In this document: one piece after another, positions 10,461 to 55,210 of the stretch
Numbering within the stretch: position 1 is the stretch's first letter
Layout of the letters: the number at the start of each line of letters is the position of its first letter
DNA from: Pardosa pseudoannulata
Lineage: Eukaryota; Arthropoda; Arachnida; Araneae; Lycosidae
Reading direction: 5' to 3'
Length of the DNA stretch: 64,000 nucleotides
NCBI GenBank assembly: GCA_032207245.1
Contig: CM063506.1
Location: 20,552,175 to 20,616,174, forward strand
The notes under the pieces: generated by a model
Seen by the model: only the letters and a program-made list of their open reading frames with translations
Databases searched by the model: none
Told to the model about the DNA's origin: nothing
Translations under genes and position numbers: made by a program

Positions 10461-12020
10461 GAAACAAGATATATTTAATGATATGCCTCAGCTGAACCCT
10501 AGAACGCTATTTTGTTCTTGTCCAATATTTTCATCATTGAAGACAACTATTTTAAAATTTATAGACATAAGAGAAATTTTCAGGTATGTATACCTCAAAT
10601 AATCTCAAATATTGTGCTCAGCTCTCAAATGCGTGTAAGTAATAAAGTCAAAAGTTACACCTGCTATTTGTTTTTTCTAAATTTATTTCCATGCTATTGC
10701 TTCACGTGCGAATAAAACAACATTAGGAAGGAATAAAAACGGAGAACAGATATCTATAGAAGTGCTCGTCACGTCCGTTTAAAACTACTCGCGCAGATAG
10801 GAATCTCGGATCTGAAGAGCTGTACTTCTTACCTACACCTGAAGAAGAAGTGCTATTCTAAAAATATCTGTTTTTGCTGCAGAATTGTATATTACAACAA
10901 TGCGGTGTTTTAACGTAGCTATACAGCATGAGAAAAGAAAAAAAAACTTTGTAAATTTATTAAAGTTTTCTCATTTTGTAATATTTTATACGTGTGCATC
11001 AAATGAACCGTGTCATTGGAGAGAAGGTAGACTATGGAAATAAAAACTTTCTCCTTCTGCTTCCCCTATTATATAACAAACGCATTGATGACCTACCTAC
11101 CCTGGGAACAATTTCTAATTTTCATTAACAAATTTTGAAATAGGTTATACTTGTGTTTAAACAGTTTATCTTCTGATCTCAGAAGCACTTTCTCTCAACG
11201 GTTCCATTTCATGTTTGTATGATCGGAACATCTGTTCTACTGAGGATGGACAATAGCTGTTCAGGAGGAGAGCTACTTTTCACCATAGCCGCCGTTTGGG
11301 GAGGACTACCAGTCCCAAAGTACCTGGGCTCTGGAACTTTATACTTTGGGAGACCCATAAAGCTATTTTTCAAAAATTTTATATCATGAAGAATTCTTGT
11401 CGAAAAAGATTCTTCGAAAAATAAACTTTATCTTATCCCTCCTGCACCCCATTTTTACCCCAACTTGTTACATTCTTTTGTACACGCCAATTGGAGTTGT
11501 CATCGTGTTCTGTTTAGTTAGGCTGTTATTCCTCTTTTACAGAATAAATATCCATTACTTAATGTAGGTATGTCTCCATTTTTTAAAGTTAAAATGATAG
11601 AAAATTTATGTAAATCACTAACAGGTAAAAATTAAAGTTGCAATATATGTATCCTTTATTTTATTACAGTAGAAACATGTTAATTCATCACCTTCAAAAG
11701 GAGATATGTGTTGACCCATACCTCTCCACTCTTCTGTAAGACGCTCATTGGGCGCCGACCGTGTAAATAAGATTTATGTATACGGTACTGGACATGATTA
11801 ATCATCCAGTTCCTGCTGTATGAATATAATATTTTTTAATTGTTTAACAAACATTAAATTACTAAAGTTTACGTAAATTTTAAAATTTGAACAGTAAAGT
11901 AATCTAAATCTACAACATCCCCTCATATGTATAATTTGAAAAGATTCATTTTAGAATTTAGATGTAGGGTGGAGAAAAGGACGTCAGAAAAATCAGTACC
12001 AGGCAGGCCCGGTTTTGCTA
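10461..12020. other. No recognisable gene
   Basis: Mixed AT-rich spacer. A moderately GC-rich patch at 11210-11345 and another at 11700-11780 have no coding or repeat identity that I can support. Confidence 0.45.
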
Positions 12021-12024
12021 GCGG

Positions 12025-12100
12025 CTGTCCTGCCTATCATTACTACAGTCTCTGGGTTCGAAATTATGTAACCGCTCAGAATGGGTAAATTCTAATCCAC
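12025..12100 (+). repeat. Possible SINE (family A) relic
   Basis: CTGGGTTCGAAATTATGTAA followed by CCGCTCAGAAT resembles the B box joined to the core by a short deletion. Weak. Confidence 0.35.
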
Positions 12101-12582
12101 ATGTTGCCAAAAATAATTTCAACAGTAACTTAGTAATGGAATTTGTTTCACATACTTTGTAGTGTAAGTAAGGACATATCTTCTCGTGATTTGAGAAGAG
12201 TAAGGATGAACGCATACTCATACTTAGAAATTTAATTTTTCAACCACCCCGCCTAATGCTAATCATGGTTGCCAGCTGGATGAACGTCAAGGGAAATTCC
12301 TCGACTTGAATAAATATCAAGACTTGGAAATTTTGAGTGCGAAAGTAATTTTGTAGTTTTATGCAAGAATTAGAATTTTAGAACTACTTATTTTAAACGG
12401 TAAATATCATAATTATTTTATTTTGTGACTAAAAAAAGGACACTCTATTATTAAGCAATTTTTTTAAGACAAAATTCTTTTGCAAGTTTTGTTGTAAAAA
12501 AATTTTGAATAGGACGCATTATAATGCACCACTGAAATAATTTTAATCTTATCCGATAGATGTCATTCTATTGATGTAAATT

Positions 12583-12960
12583 CTATTGATGTCTGTGATT
12601 TGGTTTGGAGTGGGGTGTGTTCTGAGAAATGTTGGGAGTGGAATGCGTTGTCTTTCGCCCTTCCTGTGACGTCAGAAGTCGTGTAGCGTCACGAGAGTTA
12701 CGCACGCAATTGCTGTGGCAAGCTGAGATTTTTTTTTCTGCGGTGTGTCTCTCCCCTGCGGTACAAAAATACACATTACGTTTCTTTCTCATCCGCGCCA
12801 CATCTGTCACTGAGCCAACAGGCGGGATGAACATAGGGGCCAGGGAACGTTTTTCATGCTGACTCTGTTTGACAGCTTCTCTCTGTTGCCTGTTTCGTGT
12901 CTGAAGGAGAGTGGAATGCAAATTAACCTTTCCGATCTTAACAGGTTTCAAGGTGATGGA
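12583..12960. promoter_or_regulatory. CpG-rich island with a CRE-like palindrome
   Basis: The block has many CpGs (six within 12669-12710) in otherwise CpG-poor DNA and contains the perfect CRE palindrome TGACGTCA at 12667-12674. A 122-codon open frame on the minus strand shows no family resemblance and is probably a by-product of composition. It could be a promoter or 5' exon, possibly of the SLC6 gene 6 kb downstream, or a young non-coding insert. No TATA box or splice donor singles out a strand. Confidence 0.35.
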
Positions 12961-14178
12961 ACTCTCGCCGGTTTTTCTAATTTTAGATCATTGTTACTGC
13001 ACTATAGTATTATATGCTGAAGTTGCATAATTGTTTGTAAACAATGTTCAACTTGTCGCAATTTGTGATTAGAACTTTAACTGTTGCAATTTAAGAAAAA
13101 CACGCAAACACTTCGTCATTTTTATAACTCTTCTCACGTATTAGAAAGAATAAAACTAAATGTATCTTTATTTTGAACGATGTAAACAATTTTTGTATAT
13201 AACTTTGTAACTCCACTTTAAGGTTTACATTTTTACTATAACTTTTGGACCGTTTGAAATGGCTTTGTATAAAATAAATTACTGTAGCAAAACAAAAAAT
13301 AATTAAAAATTTATCTTAGTGGTGAAACACAAGTTGTTTTTTAGTCGATCCACTCAGGTGAATTTCATAATAAATGACGTTAATCAAAATTGGACATTTA
13401 CATTAGACATGCATGCCTCTTAAACTGGAAATAAACCGCATACGTTTTCATTTTTCCATCTCATCTCACTTGTGTTCACTGTTTCATCTCGCCTGTGTAA
13501 ACGATTCTGTAATTCCATTGATCAATCTTTATTACCCCCCTGATTGATTTACCAAGATAGCATCCCAGTGCCGTAAGACAAGTTATCTTTAAAATATACA
13601 CACATTTTTGACCGAATAAAGAAAAAAAAGTTTCTGTGATTAGCTACGTCTTCCAATGCTTTTCTCTTTTAAACTCTTTAGATTGTAAAATGCCTTTCTT
13701 CCTCTGCTTTGTCATGAAATTATCAGTGCGAAAAATCCTCAGACATGTGCCAAGTCGTCCAAATCTGTTGGCTGTATGACAAACGAGTTCCGTTTTAAAC
13801 ATGACTGGGACAAACATGGACGAGTTACTTTAAATATTCTTTGCTTGATGAAGTATTACGCAGTTCTTTTGCGTACTGGCGGCTTTTGCCACTCTCTCCT
13901 CAGGTTGAACGACTATATCTATTTACCCCTGATGTAAACAACTTGCATCTACTTTCTACTGATGTAAACGGCTGAAAACCCTTCAGCCGCATATGTAATT
14001 AATGTATGGTATGAAAATGCATATATGATATATAAATTTCATTCATTCGTATCTCTAATTCTATATTAATAGCTTTAATCCTTATCAGAAAATCAGCCAC
14101 GTAGACTGGTTTATTTAAATTGATTATATCCGTATGATGTCATAAAACCGTATATGCATCTAAGATTTATCATTCTAT
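12961..14178. other. No recognisable gene
   Basis: AT-rich spacer. A small hairpin (GGCTGAAAACCCTTCAGCC, 13970-13988) is the only structure noticed. Confidence 0.45.
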
Positions 14179-14236
14179 TTATATAAGCTTATTTAAGTAC
14201 TTATATAAGCTTCTTTAAATACTTATATAAGCTTAA
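14179..14236. repeat. Short tandem repeat, 22-bp unit
   Basis: About 2.6 copies of a unit containing TATATAAGCTT followed by TTTAA and TACT, each with a HindIII-type AAGCTT. Confidence 0.85.
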
Positions 14237-14891
14237 ATTACCCAATGACACCATTTGAGGACATCCTAAAGGACTTTGAGACTGTTTGGGGGCCGTCTGG
14301 CAAAAGGATGTTCTGCTAATCGTTACTTGACATTTGTTTATCTCGAAGTGTCCCAGTTGAATCTGTGACGTCAGGCTCCATAGATTGAGTGAGGTTTTAA
14401 ATAGCAAGTTTCATATACCTCTCACTCTATTCAAACTAACACCTTTTTAAAATGTATGATTTTGCGCCACCGGGAATCGGTCCTGCTATCTCCTTTGTTC
14501 TTTTTATAGAACTGCTGATAATTTACACCTTTTACGAAAATCGCACTCTTATGTTTAGCATACTACCTTTTACATTTCCTCCCCAAAGGTTTTTTTTAAT
14601 TATATTTACTCAACCATTTGAATTTATGTTTGAACGCATGTAATTGATAAGGTATGCAACATATCTTAAAAGCTTGATATTTTTTTTATCATCAAGCTTG
14701 CAGCTTTGATTAAAGAATAAATTTTTCAATAAAAAAGCCGACATTTAGACTTTGCTATAATTCAAGCATTTTGAAGATTATTTGTTTTTCATTTGTAATA
14801 AAAGTTCTGTCTTTCGTTTATTTCCATTTTTCATTCAATAAGTTATATAAATGTCTTAATGATATGACTACAAAATGATCTTATTTCAATT
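14237..14891. other. No recognisable gene
   Basis: Short open frames on both strands lack codon structure, splice context and family resemblance. Confidence 0.45.
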
Positions 14892-14899
14892 CTTAGATT

Positions 14900-16188
14900 A
14901 GTAACTAGGTCCTTTGGCGCCCGTGGCAAAAATTTGGCCTGCGCCTCTACCGCCAAATATGGAAACATATAAACATGTTGTTTTTCTATATCATATATTC
15001 AGAATGAACTAGCGAAATATTTTGTTAATTCTTAAAAGTTCCTAGTATGTTAACTTTTAATTTTTCTTCTATTTTTACCTGATTAATACTTTAAATATTT
15101 TAGAACATTTTTTTTTTTGGGGGGGGGTATTGTTCTGCTGATAAATGAAATGGTTTATTTGAGGGGAATATGTTCTATTTGTGTGTTAAATTTTTATAAA
15201 ATATTGACGAATTTCTAAATTTAAATTTAGCTTTAACCTCTTCCAGGTTCATTTTATTTCGGAATAATGGGTCAAAAAATATCAATTTTTTTACCCATAT
15301 GCTTATTTTTATACATACATAGATTTTTAAACATAATAGCATCATTCGCATACAAAATTTCTTAAAAATTATTGTAAAAAAATCAATTTAAACAAATAAG
15401 TAATTTACATGTATAGTTGGCTTTCTGTACGGCACAAATCATTAGACTTTGGAGTCAATTCACACTAACTATAAATATAAAGCTTAGAATACCTAGCTTT
15501 TATCTTGAATTAAATTTTATTTATATCCTATGCATTTACATAAATGATTATGAAATTATTAATCAAAATTTGGTCGTGTATGATACAATCGGAAACACGA
15601 TACTGCACAGAGTCCAACATCGCAATCTGGACAGTAGAACCTTGTTTCTCTCCTTACCTTCTTCCCTCTACTGTCTCTCTTTGAGCAGCAAATAATCTAG
15701 TAGCCAGAAAAGTAAACAAAAGCATTCGAAACCATAAAAAGCACATGTGAAATAATTCGGGAAAGACTGATTGCACAGTGTAAAATTTCACAGTGCCCGA
15801 GTTACACTCGGGATGAGCCAGGATGGTACATTTCTCCTGCCCGAGTTCAGCACGTGAAAAACCGGGAAGGTTTTAATAACTTTAGTATATTCAAAATTTT
15901 AAACGAATACCCGGATTTATATTAAGGCATTTTAGGAGAATGTGTAACGAGTTTAGTCTTTAGAAGCATTTTAAAGAATAAGAAAATTCATAAAAAAAGT
16001 AATTTCTAAACACTTTGGATTTTATAAATAAAATCGGATTTTATAGTAAAAAAATATTTTTCAAATTCTTATTTTTACTCGGATTGATTCGTCCTCTTTC
16101 GGATCCCATTTACATCACAGTGCGGCGCCCCTATGACTCATACGCCCGTGGCAAATGCCATCTTTGCCACGCCCTAGTTACGGCCCTG
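14900..16188. mobile_element. hAT-type element D
   Basis: The right end (reverse strand) CAGGGCCGTAACTAGGGCGT and the left end AGTAACTAGGTCCTTTGGCG share GTAACTAGG, then blocks of GGCGCC and CCCGTGGCAAA in inverted orientation. Flanks CTTAGATT (14892-14899) and CTTAGATC (16189-16196) match at 7 of 8 positions. The left tip is eroded by about six bases. At 1289 bp no transposase was recognised. Confidence 0.7.
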
Positions 16189-16196
16189 CTTAGATC

Positions 16197-18869
16197 TGTC
16201 ACATGTGATTGACTATAAAAATTAATTGACCATGTGAACTATTTTCTTCCTAGATGTCTAAGAAAATGTTACACATTGTGACATCGCAACATGCATACAC
16301 ATGTGTTTTGGGGGGCTTAGTCAAGTAAACAAGCTAACTAAAAGTGCTGGACTTTATTATTTGTGATTATATATATTATGTTATATAATATCACCATAGA
16401 TACTAATAATATAAAACTGCTAGTAATAAAACAGCTCTGGGAGAGAGAAAAAAGACATTCTTATCGTCCCTTCAGTTCCCGATAATGTTTTCTTCTCCTC
16501 ATGAAAACCCCCCTGCATTCACATAAGGGGAGAAAGGGTTAGAGGACGTTAGCGGTCTGAGAGTCACGGACAGAACATCTCAAAGGCTAAGACGACATTT
16601 CGAGCCCAACTGTACACAGAGGGCCTTCCACATAATTTTTGGCTACATACATCCCTCTTGATTTCAACTACCACTTTTTATAGGGGAAAGAAATTCAAAC
16701 ATGTTCAAGTTCTGATAACGACACCACTCTTCCCTGACTTCTTTGTGGTCAGTCGCCACAGCGTCTACTTGCATGGTTTAACACTCGCACTTTTTTCTGA
16801 TTTTATTTAATTTCGAATCCAAACATTTGAAAATCATATTAACCTCAGATTTTTTCCAAATAGAAGTTAAAAAAAAACCTGTAATTAATGTATCTGGAAA
16901 GCATACACAAGTCGAGGCCATACTTTGCCATTTCGTTAAAGACGTATTAACTAAGTTGAAGCTTTTAAATCTATCAATTACATTTTGCTTTCTATTTTCT
17001 ACAAACTTTCCTCGATAAGCTGTAGGAACAGGAGTGAAGTAAGTTTTCAGAGTACCGGCGGTAGAACGGAAAAGGCATTGAATGTTACATAATGAACGAC
17101 GTCCTTGTTATTTTCTAAAGTGATATCAGTGTTAATGTCTAGACACAGGGACGTGACAGTTTAAAAAATATTGGGAAAGGAGTAGCTCTAAATATACTGT
17201 CAGATAATGAAAAATATTCTTTGGTACTAAATGGAGGGTCAATCTTGGAAACTTTTACCCCCCCCTCCATTTTCCTACCCATACCGAGACATTAGGTTAT
17301 AAGGAAGACAATTTTCAAATAGCTCGTTGCACATATAAAACATGGGCATCGTTTATTCCACAACGTCAGCACTTTTTCAGTCGTTACTACATAGTACGAT
17401 TCACTACTGTGAAGTTTGCCCTTCACTTTACACCCTGGTTTAAATAAACTAGGTACTTAATATATATTACTTAAATGATTAAGGAATTTCATATTATGCC
17501 CGGGTCGAATTTTGGCTGAGTGCTAAGGCATTGTTTGTCCACTATATAAATCCGCATACTTTCATCAATTAGTATTAAATTTAGCACGTGGTTGCATTGT
17601 GTGGTACAGCACGTCGTAGAATGGTTCAATTTGGAACAGCCGTTTTAGGGCATATCAGAAAACGTGTCAAACAAAAAAATGCTTGATTATGTAGTATGTT
17701 CATTTCTACTCTTTAGTTGGAGTCAATAAATGACTGACCTCTCATTGTTGGTATTATCTCACGATATTTGGTACTAAAAGACCCACAGCAGAAATTTATT
17801 CCAAATAAAATTTGAATTTGGCCATCATAAGAGGTGAAGCAAGGAGATGACAAATTAAACACTAGTCTTATTGAAACCATTGGTTTTCTTGTTGTGTATT
17901 GCTGTGGCGTAGGTTGTGAGACTGTATTGTCTTCTTAAAAAAATCACATAAATCAGGAAAACGCTCCAAATGTTTAACAAGCTTTACATTGTACGTGCGC
18001 CTGCGTTGTAAGCGTTTGTTTGGGTATTCTGGATGCTGTCTGGCGAAAATTGTCCAAGTAATTGTTTATTGGTCGTTGCTGAGAGCAGACGTTCGGCTCT
18101 ATCGGAATCTAAACTTGTCGTTGTTTGAAAATCCCCTTGTGATATACTTCATTATTGTTAGAAGTATTACCTTTAATCGTTCTGCGAATAAATTGATTGA
18201 CATAAACAGTCCATTTTATAATTATTTTCTTACTCATTTATTTAGTTGTTAAGATATCAGTGCCAATAAATGTAAGATTAAACTTCATAAGTCACTTGTG
18301 AAATAGTCAAACATTTAAAGAATTGTAGATGGTAGTTCGATCCGTTAGAGATAAGCGAATATATGTAAGAGGGAGAGAGGAGCGGGTTTACAGGAAAAAA
18401 GAATTTTGTTTATCAAATTAAGTATGCTCTGTTTTTAATTCACCACAATATCCCCTCTGCACCACACCTCTTACGAATGTTTAATTTAAACTATATTTGC
18501 CAGAAATTTCTGCCAACAGGTTTTCAGGTACTTACTAAACTTTAAAATTTTGAGAATACTTCATTTTATGAAGTCATTTCATTTTATAGACATAACTTTT
18601 TAAAGTGATATGTTTTTTTAATTTATTGAAACTTTACAACTATATATATCAACGCAGAAAAAGTAATTTTTTGTATTGTTTAAGTGGTATAATAAATAAA
18701 CCAAAAGATATACAGGAGACTAAGCAGTCTGCCTGTTTTCCAAGTTTCTAACAAGCATTCCGGAAATGACAAATTGTTTCGTTTTGAAGCATTTTTGAAT
18801 AAAATAAACGATTTAATTGTGTTTTATGAAACATCTATAACTATAAGTGATTCTCATTCTTTCCTGCAG
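16197..18869. other. Intron or upstream spacer, no exon seen
   Basis: No sequence resembling the SLC6 TM1 exon (GLGNVWRFPY motif) or another gene was found. The pyrimidine-rich stretch before 18870 is the acceptor tract of the first visible exon. Confidence 0.5.
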
Positions 18870-50792
<31,923 letters not shown>

Positions 50793-52310
50793 TTCTTTTA
50801 ATTGTTTGTGAGTCTTTTACATATATTGTTAATTTCAAAATCTAGAGTACAAGCAACTCAACAGCTAGTGACATTAAGATAGTCAACAGCACTTGTAGGA
50901 CCATTCTCCTGTCCTGCATTTAATGTTAGAGGGCCATGTGTTTATAATCTTAATTTTACACATCTGTATATTATGGAAAATCAGCTAGCCATATTTTTTG
51001 ACTGAAATTGTCTGAATGGTGCAAAAGACACTTTCTAGAAATGTTCAGTTCTACAAAATTTATTAAATTTGTCCTTTTAAAGGGGAAAAAAGGTTTTGAT
51101 CAGTATTCAGGCTTTTTTTAAAACTTTTAATAACATCTAAATAGAAAAAGTCTTTATGATAAACAAGTGTTAAGACTGTTGATGTTACAAATTACTTAAA
51201 TCTTAATATACCCGGTGCCATACTTGACAAAAGTATTGTTGAGAAATTTGAGAAGTATCTTCTTGCCCACGATTTTAAGATCTTCTATGTTGTAACTATA
51301 TTTTCAAGAATATTCTTATTGATAGTTTGATAATATTTGAATAACAATTATAAATATGTACAGATGGAAGTTTTCAAAACAATATTTATGTAATCTTAAA
51401 GGAATATACTCATGAGACTTATAGAACTAGTCATACATGATTCCAATTTATGTATAACAACTGTGTTGTCTGCTCTTGTAAAAAATAATGTAAAAAGTAA
51501 TTTCCATTTTCTCCCCTTCATATTAGAATTTTTGTAGCTGTGTGTAGAAATGAAAATTTACATGAAACTGTTAGATATGTGTTAGTCAATGCATTATTTA
51601 TATCATCACAATTTCATATTCCTTTTTTTTTTTATTATACATGTTTGTAAATTTTTCTCATTTCAGATTTCTTAAATATTTTCTAGAGGTCAGTTGTATG
51701 AAAAAATTAAATTTTTAGATTTAATTTATAAACAATGGGCATTATAAATTGTTCTATTTTATCAATTTCAAAAGCTATTTTGGGCACGTTTTCTAGTGCT
51801 TGCTACAAGATAGTTTTACTGGTTTGATGTGTAAAAATTGTTATGTTTTTTTTGTCATAAAATTAAAGTGTTTTAAAGGTTTTGTTTATAATCTGTATCT
51901 TTCATATTTCACATTCATTCTGCCCTTTATAAACAAATACTTTCACCATCCTCACTCAACAAAAGTTGATAATTTCCCTGTAAAAATGTTACATGCCTTT
52001 CTGCTGTGGCTGCTCTATTATTCTGCTTAAAAAGGCCTAATAGCAATGCTCACGCAATAACACATGATTAACCATTTGGTGGGAACTCTTATCACACAAT
52101 AGGCAATGATCATGTAAAATTACTTTATTAAAATTCTTATTAAATTATTAATTATATTTCCCTAAATGTTGCTTGTTGATAAAAGCATAAGTGTTATAGT
52201 TTCCAATTACAGAAGCAATACATTTTAGCTTTGGGATAAGACTTTTTTCAATCTTGGTCAGTTTGTTACAAACCAGGATGAATAGTTGTATTTTTAATCA
52301 CATTAATAAA
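50793..52310 (+). other. Probable 3' UTR of the SLC6 gene with polyadenylation signal candidate
   Basis: No coding sequence follows the stop. The first canonical AATAAA that I see on the + strand is at 52305-52310; ATTAAA-like hexamers occur earlier, near 51706 and 51858. The 3' end is therefore uncertain. Confidence 0.35.
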
Positions 52311-54972
52311 CTCTTTTATGTCAATTATTAGCATTCTCAGGATTTAAGCTTCACTTAGATCTATTGCATGAAATTTATGTATATCAAGGGATACCCCAGA
52401 ATTCTTCTGGAATCTTTACTTTTGGGTTGAAATATTCCACCATGGTAGTTTGAATTCAAAGAAGCAAATAATTAAAAAAGGTTCTCAAACTTTCATTAAG
52501 CTATTTCTGCAGATGATACTCATGCATATTCATTCTATGACAATCAGCATTTCCAGTAGAGGAGAACAGGTAATTTGTTGAACATTAAACTTTGACCTTT
52601 GAACAGTTGTTGGTGAATTTATGTAAGTGTAGCTTTGCAATGGCACATTCTCACAACTATACGTGTGTATGGTAGGGGGGGGGCACCGAAAGTATATTTG
52701 AGTGGTTAGAGAAAGTGGCAATTAAAACAAGAAGTTTTCTGAATATATCATATGGGATTGGATAATTTCTGTTCGAGGGAGAAAAAAAATCTATGGAGTC
52801 ATCTTTTTCAAAAAAAAAAAAAAAAAAAAAACTCCTTGCCGTGGGAACATGTATTAGGTTAAGTGCTTCCAGGGTAATAGTTTAATCAAAAATTATTCAA
52901 AGTTTAAAAGATCCAAAACTAAGAATGCTAATTTGTTTAACACATAAGAGTTTGATTCATCACAAAAACTTTGGTGGGTTTGCCATTTTGTTAAAATTAT
53001 AGCTGAAATTTCGCATCTTGAAATTCACAGATTAAATTAAATGATTTGTTATAGGTAATTTTTTCTAGTTCAGGACTTGCACAATCACTCATGGTATATA
53101 TTCAAGCATTATAGTAAATATGTAAAACAGTAAGCATTGAGAGTTAAGCACCCTTTATTTTTCTATTACAGTTCCCTTTAACTCAAAAAATAAGCATGAC
53201 ATATTTAAATCATTTGCCAACAGTTTATTTTACAAAAGCATCCAATATTAAAAATAGAAATGAAAACTCTGAAACAACTGCTAATTTTTACTGTAGTTCT
53301 GATTTCCTAAAAAAGAAAAATTATCAATTAGCTAAAAATAACAGTAATTAACATGATATACTGATACAATATCTGAATGAAAATATGAATCCCAATTTAT
53401 TGAAAATAACTTGAAACAAGGTTAAGAATTTATCACTATGCTTTAGCTGGTATTTTTGTAACTTCTGTACATATAGTCGGATTTGTGTAAACTATAACTA
53501 TATTGCTTAGATGAGTGAAATTATATACAATTATATATTCCTAAATTAGACATTTCCATGCACAATAATCAAAATTTTGGAAAAATAAAAAGGAAGTTGA
53601 ATAGCTATTAAAAATTGTTTTTATTTACTTAATGCAAAAACAAGTGCTTAATTATGAAATATGGAAGAATCGAAGTTTTTTTATCAACATAAACAAGTAC
53701 TCAAGTCTCCTAGTAAAAACAAATTCAAATCAGATGCTGCTTCAATGTGCCCACTTAAAAAAATAATTTCACCAATACAGTTGAACTTTATTATAATAAA
53801 CTTTGAGGAACCAACCATATTGTTTGTTGTACCTGAACCTTTAAGAATCTCACAAAATTATAATTTGCATAAGATTTATAAAAATATCTTTAATGATTTT
53901 AATTGACTAAAACCAAACAACTGAACAATTACCTATTAGAATGACCAAAACTGTAGACAAATGCAAAACTAGTTTTGTCTTTAGTTGTTGCTTATTATTT
54001 TAATACTGAATTAATTTATAATCTTCTAACGTGATGGCAGTATCAAGATAGTTTAAGGAAATTCTTTGTCCAATACAATAAAAAACATTTTCTTACTTGG
54101 GTGGACAAGATGTCAATTTCATACACTTTAATTTTAAATCTAGAAACATATTTAAATCCTTTTTCATAACTGTACAAAAGTTTTATAAAAAAAAATAAAA
54201 ACTGAGGATCTGTTCTTTTAATCATTCACTACCTCATTCCTAAGATTCAGCATAAATGTATAAAATGAAGATTCACCATTTATGGATTTAGCATTGTAAA
54301 CAAAACAAAAATCACAAGATCAAAATTTTCATTTGTTATAAGCTAGTTTGTTAAAATAGGGATTTCAACAGAACAATAATTTAAAAGCCATTTCAAACAG
54401 CAAAGCTTTAAAATGCACCTCTAAACAGAACTTGAAAACTTTGTGACAGCAAAATTTGTTAACTAGTTTGTAAAATTCTATTAATATTTCTTACATCGAT
54501 TTATAATTAATGCATAAAACATACAGTAAAAGTGTTTTTTTTTTTTTAAATAGACAATTTCAAAAATTTTTGGGAAAAAAAAAAAGGAAATTAAACAATT
54601 TAAAAATATTTGATTTACATGTTGCAAAAAATAAGTACCTAAGTATGCAGTATACATGAAACTAAATGTTTACTAATATAAACAATTATTAAAGTCTCCT
54701 AATAAAAAAAAAAATAATAAAAAAATGTTCTAATTTGAATCCGCTTTGAAGTTTCTAAAATATCTTTAAAAAAAAAAATAAATGCACATTTTAGATATTT
54801 AATTTTGTGACTGTAGAATTTCTTAAATAGAAGTAAAATCTATACATTAACAGTTTGTAAAGTTACAATAATTTTCATTAGATTTAATTTTAATGTCTCT
54901 AAAAACTCAAGATTTAAATAACATACACTGTATAAGGCTATTTTTGTAAGTGGACAAATAGTAAAATTTCAG
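52311..54972. other. Intergenic spacer, no gene
   Basis: AT-rich region between the convergent genes. A22 run at 52810-52831; other short A runs. Open frames lack coding character. Confidence 0.55.
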
Positions 54973-55065
54973 GGCGATGATCGAATAGGATACTCTTTCT
55001 TTTGGTATCTGAGCCAATGTGTTCGAATTCTACTTTAGACTAATAGATTTGTAACCATTTAGTTT
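54973..55065 (+). repeat. SINE (family A) fragment, forward
   Basis: GCGATGATCGAATAGGATAC, then GTTCGAATTCTACTTTAGAC and TAACCATTTAG follow the head, B box and core. Confidence 0.5.
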
Positions 55066-55084
55066 GGTCTGAGAATGCTAGTTT

Positions 55085-55210
55085 ACTTTTATGTTGCCCA
55101 ACAGCTAAAGACATTGGAATTTACTACTTAAAGCTGATTCTGAATGGCTGTGAACAAAGCAACAGGATTCAAACCCATGGCAGCATCTTACCAATTCAGG
55201 TATAGGGCTG
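55085..55210 (-). repeat. SINE (family A) fragment, reverse
   Basis: The minus strand reads GGTTTGAATCCTGTTGC, GTTCACAGCCATTCAGAATC and AGCTTTAAGTAGTAAATTCC. With the forward fragment it forms a head-out inverted pair. Confidence 0.65.

Noticed and set aside
12583..12951. 122-residue open frame on the minus strand as a gene
   Set aside because: Low-complexity polar composition, no motif and no splice or start context; probably a consequence of the GC-rich island.
14452..14643. Membrane-like open frame as an SLC6 N-terminal exon
   Set aside because: No GNVWRFPY motif, no donor in the right phase, and the reading does not align to TM1.
53661..53906. 81-codon open frame between the genes
   Set aside because: AT-driven composition, no homology that I recognise, and no conserved motif.
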